Positions 43,357 through 50,116 of a stretch of 64,000 nt of DNA are shown piece after piece (position 1 is the first letter of the stretch; each line of letters opens with the position of its first letter). Origin of the DNA: an uncultured Flavonifractor sp. (lineage in GTDB: Bacteria > Bacillota > Clostridia > Oscillospirales > Oscillospiraceae). The position numbers were made by a program, and so were the translations under genes. The notes below the pieces were generated by a model. The model was not told the DNA's origin and made no database searches. It saw only the letters and a list, made by a program, of their open reading frames with translations. The DNA lies in contig CANAAV010000008.1 of the NCBI GenBank assembly GCA_947346365.1, forward strand, positions 31,879 to 95,878. The letters run 5' to 3'.

Positions 43357-44527
43357 AAGGTAGCTCTCCTTCCACTTTGATGAAGCGGTAGGGCGCGAAT
43401 ATCTTCGTCGCCAAATTGTAGGCACTTGCCCAGCGGGCAAAGCCGAGCCAGGAGTTGACTTCTTGCTGTATCTCCTTGCACGTCTTCTTGCCCTCCCTCA
43501 GCTTCGCAATCATAGCCTTGACCCGTCGCTTCTGCTTCCGCTTGGATTGCGTCCGAAGCTCCAGGTGCGTGGCTTTAATTTTGTAGCCGTAGGCGTTCAC
43601 GCCCTGCCGCAAATAGAATATTTTCGTCTTGCTGTTGAGATCAAGATGCAGCTTGTCTTTGACGAACTGCTTGATCTTCGCAAGCCACTCCCTCGCGGTC
43701 TCTTTGTTCGGCGCAATGATGACGGCGTCGTCGGCGTATCGCCTATAGAGCTTTGCCCCGAGGAAGCGGATGCAGAACTGATCGAGCTCATTGAGGGTAA
43801 TATTTGCGAAGTCCTGGGAGCTGACATTCCCCAGGGGGACGCCCTTTTCTCCTTCAGGGCTGGAGTCGATCACTTTGCAAAGAAGGCGATAAAAGCGGAG
43901 GAGGTCTTCGTAACGCTCCGGGTGCTTCTTTCGTAGCTTCTTGAACCGCTTCGCCAGGAGCCTTTTCAAGACTTGGCGGTCGATAGAATAGAAAAACTTT
44001 TTCACGTCGATCTTTATGACGGCAGCTTCGTCGCCCCACTTCATCCGGGCGACCCTCATGTCGTGCTGCACATCCAGCGCGGCCCGGATGGGCCCTTTCC
44101 CGTAAAGACACGCATAGGAGCGGTCTACAAATACGGGCCGGTAGATGTCCTGCAAGGCTTCATGGACGGTAGTCTGCACGATCTTGTCCCGGAGCTTTGG
44201 AATGTGGAGGCTGCGCTCCTTTGGCTCCGTGATCGTCCTGTGACGATAGGAGCCAGGGATATACTCCTTCTTTCGTTGATCTGGGTCTGGCCGCGCTTTG
44301 ATCGCCGTGAGCTCACGCCATAGTTGGACATTATTCACTTCGGAGAAGAGGTCGTATAAGACCGCCTCCCGAGTGTATTTCCGCTGCCCTCGGAGCGCGT
44401 TTTTATAGCTGGCCCCGATAGTATCCCACCCAACCATCTCCTCGTATGGTCTGAGCGGCATAATTGGCGGAATTATAGGGTGCTTGACCTTCTGCGCTGT
44501 CTTTACTAAAATGGGGAATTTCGTCAT
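43268..44527 (-). CDS. Reverse transcriptase of diversity-generating-retroelement type
   Basis: 419 residues from ATG 44527, which has AAGGAAAGGA about 7 bases upstream; the frame is open further, to 44806, but without support. RT motifs in order: R(H)RTITEPKERSLHIP (finger region), IKIDVKKFFYSID (first catalytic Asp about 174), GVPLGNVSSQDFANI (about 229-243) and YADD (264-267), then NAYGYKI. The GNxxSQ form of motif 4 in place of the usual QGxxxSP is the mark of DGR enzymes, which copy a template repeat with A-specific errors into a target gene. Group II intron features (X/maturase, En) are absent. The last 29 codons overlap the tail gene. No avd-type accessory gene is evident. Confidence 0.87.
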   Translation of the reverse strand: MTKFPILVKTAQKVKHPIIPPIMPLRPYEEMVGWDTIGASYKNALRGQRKYTREAVLYDLFSEVNNVQLWRELTAIKARPDPDQRKKEYIPGSYRHRTITEPKERSLHIPKLRDKIVQTTVHEALQDIYRPVFVDRSYACLYGKGPIRAALDVQHDMRVARMKWGDEAAVIKIDVKKFFYSIDRQVLKRLLAKRFKKLRKKHPERYEDLLRFYRLLCKVIDSSPEGEKGVPLGNVSSQDFANITLNELDQFCIRFLGAKLYRRYADDAVIIAPNKETAREWLAKIKQFVKDKLHLDLNSKTKIFYLRQGVNAYGYKIKATHLELRTQSKRKQKRRVKAMIAKLREGKKTCKEIQQEVNSWLGFARWASAYNLATKIFAPYRFIKVEGELPYGAISRPRQARRILQQRYDTEKAHKALAS

Positions 44528-44760
44528 TGTGGCATCCTTTCCTTTTGAGAACGGCTTGGCACCTATGACGCGGGTTGTTACCCACATTGTAGACCTCCCC
44601 CCACCTTCCCAATACGAGAGGGCCGGGCAGAGCTTGGTCACTGTTTTTACGCCGTCAAAGACAAGGCGAAGGATTACCTCTCCCTTGAAGTATAACAAGG
44701 ACTCGCCAGTAAAGCCGTAGCCGTACCAGCAAGGGGTAGACGTCCCTTTCCAGGAATATC
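44528..44760 (-). other. Unexplained 233-base segment upstream of the reverse transcriptase
   Basis: It is the only sizeable gap in the tail-fibre region. It is open in the RT frame but has no start with a ribosome binding site, and the two other frames give only short peptides. A small GGGT/ACCC hairpin lies near 44567-44580. In many DGRs the template repeat and its RNA lie here, but I could not align it to the putative variable region. Confidence 0.5.
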
Positions 44761-45078
44761 TCAGCCTTCTTCTGCAGGGTAGACGGTTCCGCCATAGCCG
44801 ACGCACCTCGCTTTCCTGATGCGTTCGATCTCGGCGATGTCCCCGTAAAACTCGAAGCCGTAGTCAGTGAGCTTGACCGTTGCCGGTTCGCCCGTGATGG
44901 AGCTGCGGCCCTCTATGGTCAGGCTGGCCTCGCCGGTGAGCTTCAGGCCATCCCTGGTGATGAGGGCCAGTTCGTCCCGGGGACGCCGCTGGCAGCTTTC
45001 GCATACCTGGGAGAGCCCACTGAAGAAATTCCCGAGGATGCAGCTCGCTTCTTTACGGGTGCAAGCGACCCTATACAT
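44761..45078 (-). CDS. Small phage protein with CxxC, fibre region, unknown function
   Basis: 105 residues from ATG 45078, which overlaps the preceding gene by 8 bases. It has a CESCQ pair near residue 28 and a beta-rich C-terminal half (LTGEASLTIEGRSSITGEPATVKLTDYGFEF). No family recognised. Likely a tail or fibre accessory protein by position. Confidence 0.55.
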   Translation of the reverse strand: MYRVACTRKEASCILGNFFSGLSQVCESCQRRPRDELALITRDGLKLTGEASLTIEGRSSITGEPATVKLTDYGFEFYGDIAEIERIRKARCVGYGGTVYPAEEG

Positions 45079-45382
45079 AGATTTTCCGCGCCACGGGGTC
45101 ATAGATGCCGGACGCGATTGCCACGGACGTTACGGAGACAAAATTGATGAGAAAGACGTTATTGACCATGTTGTTCAGGGTCGCGTCCTTCAGCACCTTG
45201 ATCTCACGCTGCGCGTCCGCGATCTGGCTGTCATGCAGGATAATGGTCTCCCGGTTCTGCCAGATACCGTCGTCCATGTGGTTCATGTTCGTCTGGCTCA
45301 CGGGCGTCCCTTCCTGGATGACCTCCTCGGTGATGATGTCGACCACATGGTCGAGCCATCCAATGCGCTCATAAGACTCCAT
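45071..45382 (-). CDS. Phage tail fibre-region protein with fibre N-terminal-like element
   Basis: 103 residues if started at ATG 45382 (GGAGG 12 bases upstream); ATG 45412 is the longer alternative. It contains TPVSQTNMNHMDDGI, a short element seen near the N-termini of many tail-fibre proteins of Firmicutes phages, then a helical stretch (LHDSQIADAQREIKVLKDA) and a hydrophobic C-terminal segment (MVNNVFLINFVSVTSVAIASG). Probably links fibres to the baseplate. Function inferred. Confidence 0.55.
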   Translation of the reverse strand: MESYERIGWLDHVVDIITEEVIQEGTPVSQTNMNHMDDGIWQNRETIILHDSQIADAQREIKVLKDATLNNMVNNVFLINFVSVTSVAIASGIYDPVARKIYV

Positions 45383-45701
45383 TGCTGCTTTCGACCTCCA
45401 TTTCTTTGACATTATATTTGAAGGCTACATAGAGCCCCTTGCCCGGTGTTTTCGTGAAGACCCGGTCGTCGGCCTTGGCGACGATGTCGCCGTCCTTATC
45501 CACCAGCTCCACGTTGGCCACGTCCCCGATGACGGTGTCGTCGAAGTAGATATAGACCCGCACGTCGGAGCCGTTGACCATGGTGCGGAACGGGGGGACA
45601 GTTTTCGGTTCTCCGTTCAGGGTATAGTTGGCGTGGTCGATGGAGTCGACAAAACGCCGCCCGATCTTCTGGATGCCGAGGTCAGTGAGTGTTTTCGCCA
45701 T
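45369..45701 (-). CDS. Hypothetical phage fibre-region protein
   Basis: 110 residues, ATG 45701 directly after the stop of the upstream gene. Beta-rich, with a PPFRTMVNGSDVRVYIYFDDTV segment and a compact Ig-like look. No family that I can name with confidence. The position between a gp48-type protein and fibre-linker proteins suggests a fibre or baseplate-decorating role. Confidence 0.55.
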   Translation of the reverse strand: MAKTLTDLGIQKIGRRFVDSIDHANYTLNGEPKTVPPFRTMVNGSDVRVYIYFDDTVIGDVANVELVDKDGDIVAKADDRVFTKTPGKGLYVAFKYNVKEMEVESSNGVL

Positions 45702-46805
45702 TTAGCGTCCGCCTCCTCTGGAATGTGTTGTATTTGAGCAGCGGGCCGACCGGGAGCACCTCAAGTATTCCTTGACGCCCTGCTGCGCCTTGGAGCCCGC
45801 TGTGAGCCCGGAGACCAGCCCCTTGTAGGTGGTGTTCTCCCCGAAGCAGTAACACTGCGGAGAGGCCGTAAAGGTGCCGATCTGCGGGAAGGTGACGTCG
45901 CTGGCCTCCGTCCGGCCCTGGGGGTTGATGGTCGAGGCGATGACGCTGCCCACGCCGCCGTTAATGTCGGTGGTGGGGGAGCAGCGGGTCGGCTCGGCGC
46001 ACCTGAGATATACCTTGATGCCGCGCTGCTCCTGGGATGCCGCTGCAAGGATAGAGCACAGCCCAGCATATAGGGTATATTCGCCGTAATGATAGAACTC
46101 CTCCGAGGCCGCGATGGTACCGGCTCTCGGGATATTGACGTCGCCGGACTCCGCCCGGTCGCCGATCACGATGTCCGACTTCAGGAGATAGCCGATGCTG
46201 GCCACATGGGGCCACACGCCGCAGACGAGCTGGTTGCAGCGGGGATAGTCGGAAACGCCCCGCTCCAGCCGGGAGAGCAGCAGGATGGTGTTGCCGCTTT
46301 CCGTCCCATAGAACGGTCTGCTGCTGCCCTCCTTGACCTTGCGAACCTCAGCGTCAATGACGGCGAGGTTGTTGACGCCGCTCTGCTTGCGGCCCTTCAG
46401 GAAGATAATAAACTCCGCCCAGTGTTCCGGGTCTTGTTCATAGACCGGCTCGATACGGCTCTGCTCATAGCCCAGAGCCGCGAGGACGTAGAGGATACCC
46501 TGGCGGGTGCCGCTCCACTGTGAAATAATGCCCTTCATGCAGAGCCGGGTGCGGTACGCCTCCGCATCCTCCCCCTCCAGCCTGGGCATATCGCGGTCTT
46601 GGCCGTGGACAGGGAGCATGACCTCCGACGCGCTGGCGACGTTGGCCTCGTCCCTGACCCGGAGGATCGCCGTCTTCAGATCATCGAACTCCCGCCCGAT
46701 GACCCGGAAGAAGATAGCGAACTGGTTGACTGCCCGGCGTCCTTTTTTCAGCGGAGCAAACAGAAGGTCGAACATATACTCGCCGAAGGTGTCAAACCGT
46801 TTCAT
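45702..46805 (-). CDS. Mu gp48-type tail/baseplate protein with duplicated C-terminal unit
   Basis: 367 residues. The N-terminal ~160 residues (KRFDTFGEYMFDLLFAPL..., VMLPVHGQDRDMPRLEGEDAEAYRTRL, GTRQGILYVLAALGYEQ) fit the tail-protein-I/gp48 group that closes the baseplate J ring. The C-terminal part carries two related units of about 55 residues (AGTIAASEEFYHYGEYTLYAG...YLRCAEPTRCSPTT and IGTFTASPQCYCFGENTTYKG...YLRCSRSARCSNTT), each ending in a YLRC..S.RCS.TT motif. The duplication is unusual and may bind fibres. ATG 46805 follows the J gene by 4 bases. Confidence 0.75.
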   Translation of the reverse strand: MKRFDTFGEYMFDLLFAPLKKGRRAVNQFAIFFRVIGREFDDLKTAILRVRDEANVASASEVMLPVHGQDRDMPRLEGEDAEAYRTRLCMKGIISQWSGTRQGILYVLAALGYEQSRIEPVYEQDPEHWAEFIIFLKGRKQSGVNNLAVIDAEVRKVKEGSSRPFYGTESGNTILLLSRLERGVSDYPRCNQLVCGVWPHVASIGYLLKSDIVIGDRAESGDVNIPRAGTIAASEEFYHYGEYTLYAGLCSILAAASQEQRGIKVYLRCAEPTRCSPTTDINGGVGSVIASTINPQGRTEASDVTFPQIGTFTASPQCYCFGENTTYKGLVSGLTAGSKAQQGVKEYLRCSRSARCSNTTHSRGGGR

Positions 46806-46809
46806 CCGG

Positions 46810-47940
46810 TCACTCCCTTCTGACCGTCACGGAAACGGCCCCCAGGATGATGACCTTGTCCTTGTCCAGCTTGACGTCCTGCTCCGGGGCCGCGATTTTG
46901 ACGTTGGTAATGTCGCGGTAGCCACTGCGGATTGCGTGGTTGATGTCTGAGAGGGTAAGCTCGTAGAGCTTGCGGCCCTTGCGGACGGCCAGGAGCTCCG
47001 CGAGGATGGAGTGGACGCGGCCCTTGATCTCCTCGTCAGTCGCCGCGTCAACGGTGGTGACGGTGACGCTGATGTCCTGGGCCACGGTGACGGATGACTT
47101 CACCAGGATATTATCATACGGCCCGGCGATCTTGTCAACAGCTTCCCGGACAAGTTTCAACAAACCTTCCGTCGCCTCGCCCGCCGTCCCCGTGACGATG
47201 ACGTCCACGGTGCCCTGGCCCCGGGGGTGGTCGCAGTCCGCCTGGGCGAACAGGACGCCGGGGACGCCCTCCGCTGTGTTGATAAATGCGTCCTCGATCG
47301 CCCGCTGCGCCAGCTCCGACCAGGAGCGGAGGGTGCGCGTCCTTGCGCTCTCGTCATCCTCGGTATCGCTGCCCTCCCGGGTTATCCAGTCCTCGCCGTT
47401 GCTGATCTCCACCTCGCCGATATAGGTGAGGGACGTGGTGATCTGGCCTTGGGGGACATTGTAGCGGGTGCCCTCGTTCTCGGCCTCCACCAGCACGTCG
47501 ACCGTCCGGGCCCCTTTCTGGAGGACGGCGGGCTCCAGAGAAAAGAAGCGCAGCTCCTCGCCGTTAATGTCCAGGGCGGTCTTGAATACCTGCCCCTTGG
47601 CGATTTTGACCGCCTCGCCCTCCATATCCAGGCGGGTGACGGTTACAAGGCCCTGGGCCTTCTGCGCCCGCTTGCGCTTCTTGGAGTAGTCCGCCATCTT
47701 CAGGTCAAGCCATATCCCGGTGGCATGGGAAACGAACATATTATTTAAAACCAGCCGGAGCAGCTCAATGACCTCGATCTTGATACGGAGCGCAATCATG
47801 AGCATGGTGTGAAAGACGCCGCCCGAGTGAAAGTTGGTGATGACGAAGCCCTCGTTCTTCAGCTCCTCCACCTTAGCGTCCCGCAGTTCCTCCAGGCTGG
47901 GAACCGGGAGAACAGCGTCAAGGGTTTTCTTGTCGATCAT
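46810..47940 (-). CDS. Baseplate J-like protein (Mu gp47)
   Basis: A baseplate wedge protein of 376 residues. Typical Baseplate_J features: N-terminal helical segment with LNNMFVSHATGIWLDLKMADY, then the beta domain VTVTRLDMEGEAVKIAKGQVFKT and the central GVPGVLFAQADCDHPRGQGTVDVIVTG. Overlaps the gp46-type gene by 4 bases and is followed by the gp48-type gene, the normal order. Confidence 0.9.
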   Translation of the reverse strand: MIDKKTLDAVLPVPSLEELRDAKVEELKNEGFVITNFHSGGVFHTMLMIALRIKIEVIELLRLVLNNMFVSHATGIWLDLKMADYSKKRKRAQKAQGLVTVTRLDMEGEAVKIAKGQVFKTALDINGEELRFFSLEPAVLQKGARTVDVLVEAENEGTRYNVPQGQITTSLTYIGEVEISNGEDWITREGSDTEDDESARTRTLRSWSELAQRAIEDAFINTAEGVPGVLFAQADCDHPRGQGTVDVIVTGTAGEATEGLLKLVREAVDKIAGPYDNILVKSSVTVAQDISVTVTTVDAATDEEIKGRVHSILAELLAVRKGRKLYELTLSDINHAIRSGYRDITNVKIAAPEQDVKLDKDKVIILGAVSVTVRRE

Positions 47941-48347
47941 TCTGCGATCACCTCCACGCTGACCGCGTCGATAACGATATTGAGCGTTCTGGCTTCATCC
48001 TCTCCCGCGAAGCGGAAGGTGCAGCGGAGCCGGGCGGTATCGTCGGCGCGGGTGATTGTTATGCCGATAGTTTCCGGGAGAATGACCTCCCGCCTCTGTA
48101 GCTTGCTTTTGACGCGCTGCGTCATTTCCAGGCGGGTGAGCTCAGTGTCCTCTGACTGTATGAAGTCGTAGAGGCCCCAGCCGAACTCGGCGTCGTAGAA
48201 CAGATCACCCGGCTGCGTGAGGGCCTCCAGAACGATATTCTGATAGAGGCAGTCCAGCCTGGAGCACAGGGGTGCGTCCCCGTCCGCCGCCTGGGTGAGC
48301 TGCCAGGAGTCATCCAGGCGGATGTCGGTATCTTTCAAGCCCGTCAC
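47937..48347 (-). CDS. Baseplate wedge protein, gp25/W-like (Mu gp46 position)
   Basis: 136 residues with the gp25-like core: ENIVLEALTQPGDLFYDAEFGWGLYDFI and a later LRCTFRFAGEDEARTLNIVI strand pair. It overlaps neighbours by 4 bases each side, consistent with coupled translation of wedge proteins. Confidence 0.8.
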   Translation of the reverse strand: MTGLKDTDIRLDDSWQLTQAADGDAPLCSRLDCLYQNIVLEALTQPGDLFYDAEFGWGLYDFIQSEDTELTRLEMTQRVKSKLQRREVILPETIGITITRADDTARLRCTFRFAGEDEARTLNIVIDAVSVEVIAE

Positions 48348-48703
48348 AACCGCACCTCCCCGATAATCGCCGGGGCCAGCTCGCCATAGGGTAGCGCGAT
48401 CGCCACCATCGCCCCCTGCTGGAACTGCTTCTTGGACTTGATCTGGGGGAGGGCCGGGAACGCCTTGTCAGGGCTCCCGAAGCGGTCGAGGACAGTGAGC
48501 TTGTACTCATACCAATGAGCCACGATATGGCCCCGGAAGCTGCCCCCGGTGTCATCGTTGAAGATGACCAGCTCCTTGATCTCGTAGGTATCGAGCTTCT
48601 TTACCGAGTCCACCTTTGCGAAAACGACGGTGGGGAGCTTCAGATGCGGATAGTCCACGGCGATGGATTTCTTGACGATTGACTTGACCATTTCCTCAAG
48701 CAT
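48344..48703 (-). CDS. Baseplate spike/OB-fold-like protein (Mu gp45 position)
   Basis: 119 residues, beta-rich. QGAMVAIALPYGELAPAIIGEVRL at the C-terminus resembles the OB-fold strand pattern of spike-type proteins, but it is shorter than Mu gp45 and lacks an obvious needle tip. Assigned mainly by its position between the hub and gp46-type genes. Confidence 0.55.
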   Translation of the reverse strand: MLEEMVKSIVKKSIAVDYPHLKLPTVVFAKVDSVKKLDTYEIKELVIFNDDTGGSFRGHIVAHWYEYKLTVLDRFGSPDKAFPALPQIKSKKQFQQGAMVAIALPYGELAPAIIGEVRL

Positions 48704-48726
48704 TGACGCGCCCCTCCTTTCTGCGG

Positions 48727-49497
48727 TTAGAAGTAGATATAGGTGCGGATGAAGCCGGAGTCGTTGGTGGTGGACACCACCTTCAGCACCTCCTGCTCCC
48801 CGCTAATCTGGGGGTGGATAAGGTTGATTTTATGGGAGTGTTTGACGAAGGGCGCGGAGACTGTCTCCAGCTCCCACACGCCGCCCGCCCGGGTCAGGTT
48901 GATAATATTGACCCCATGCTCGAAGGTGTAGACCTTGCTCTGCTCCGGCTTCTCGTCCCAATAGAACGTGCCGCCAGAGAAGAAAAAGGGCACCTTGAGC
49001 CCCCAGGCCGCATTGACGGTGTTGATCGCCTGGACGACGCTCTGCTCCCGGATGGGGAGCATCTTCCGCTTCGGGTACCCCTTCGAGGCGAGCTTCATCT
49101 TGGAGAGCCCAGCCTTAGAGAGGAAGAAGGAGATCATCTCCTGGGGCGTAGTGTTCAGGAAGGTGTCGTTGATGATGGTCTCCTCCAGGAGCAGCATCTC
49201 GTCCTTCAAGTTGACCTCGTTGATGTAGGCCCCGCCGTCGTACTCCTTGGCGACAAAGCCGGAGAAAACCTCATCCAGAGAACCGTTGTAGCCCATCTGG
49301 ATGGAGCCGGGGGCCTTGCGCGGAAGGGCGACCTTCGGACGGAACTGCTCCGTGAAGCGGATTTTTGCCCAGTCAAAATAGGATGACTTGGCGGAGTATA
49401 TTTCGACCTCGATGCCCTTGTCGAAAGAGTAGCCTCCGGCTTGGGCCGCGATCTGCGGATAATAGAGCTCTGTTGTTTCCACGGTGCGCCTCCTCAA
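48727..49497 (-). CDS. Baseplate hub protein (late control gene D / Mu gpP-like)
   Basis: 256 residues. It has an N-terminal beta domain (FDWAKIRFTEQF, YNGSLDEVFSGFVAKEYDGG), the helical linker TPQEMISFFLSKAGLSKMKL and the later QAINTVNAAWGLKVPFFFSGGTFYWDE region typical of gpD/gp44-type hub proteins. Starts at ATG 49497, overlapping the upstream gene by 4 bases. Confidence 0.7.
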   Translation of the reverse strand: MRRRTVETTELYYPQIAAQAGGYSFDKGIEVEIYSAKSSYFDWAKIRFTEQFRPKVALPRKAPGSIQMGYNGSLDEVFSGFVAKEYDGGAYINEVNLKDEMLLLEETIINDTFLNTTPQEMISFFLSKAGLSKMKLASKGYPKRKMLPIREQSVVQAINTVNAAWGLKVPFFFSGGTFYWDEKPEQSKVYTFEHGVNIINLTRAGGVWELETVSAPFVKHSHKINLIHPQISGEQEVLKVVSTTNDSGFIRTYIYF

Positions 49498-50099
49498 TAT
49501 GGCATTTGCGACATAACCTTGTTTAAGGCGGCGGTCGCCGCGCCGGTGACCATGTCACTGGCGGGCGACTTGCCCCGCTTGGTTCCCAGGTATTGCTGAT
49601 AGTCCGGGTTAAGGTTGCTCGCTGCCGCTGTCGCAGCCTTGGCTTTGCTGCTGGCGGACGAGCCCCCGGAACCACCCGAGCTGCTGGTTGCTGTAATGGT
49701 CTGGGGAATGTATTCCCACAGCTCCAGGCTTGCCGTAAGCTGCGACTTCTTGTTCTCCCCCTTATGGGTGAGCTTCTTGAAGATGACCTTCTCAATGCCG
49801 TGGGCTGCTGTGTCCTCGCTGACGATGGGAATGGGCTGCGGGACATTCTGACCCGGCTTTCGGAATATCTCACGCAGGACGGCGTACCGCTCGTATTTGG
49901 TCTGGCTCTCGGTGTCGTCGATGATGAGCTCGATGATAACCTTGGCGTCCTCATAGCCGGTGGCCTGTTTGGGCTTGGTCGCGCTGCCTTCAACCTCCTG
50001 CTCGTCTACCTTTGCCGTCTCCGTGACCTCAATGCTTTTGATAAGGCCAGGGAGGACGACCCCGTTGAGCTTGATACGTTCGTCTTCAATGAAGATCAT
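49494..50099 (-). CDS. Tail/baseplate protein (position of Mu gpN)
   Basis: 201 residues. The N-terminal half is beta-rich (IKLNGVVLPGLIKSIEVTETAKVDEQ), the middle has VIFKKLTHKGENKKSQLTASLELWEYIP, and a low-complexity Ser/Gly/Ala linker (about 138-165) precedes a short C-terminal tail. It lies between tape measure and hub genes, where DNA-circularisation/tail gpN proteins occur. I do not recognise a named domain with certainty. Confidence 0.6.
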   Translation of the reverse strand: MIFIEDERIKLNGVVLPGLIKSIEVTETAKVDEQEVEGSATKPKQATGYEDAKVIIELIIDDTESQTKYERYAVLREIFRKPGQNVPQPIPIVSEDTAAHGIEKVIFKKLTHKGENKKSQLTASLELWEYIPQTITATSSSGGSGGSSASSKAKAATAAASNLNPDYQQYLGTKRGKSPASDMVTGAATAALNKVMSQMPY

Positions 50100-50116
50100 G
50101 GTCGTCCCCCCTTTCC

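Noticed and set aside
44528-44806. N-terminal extension of the reverse transcriptase
   Set aside because: Open frame but no ribosome binding site; a clear AAGGAAAGGA precedes ATG 44527, and the extension resembles no RT domain.
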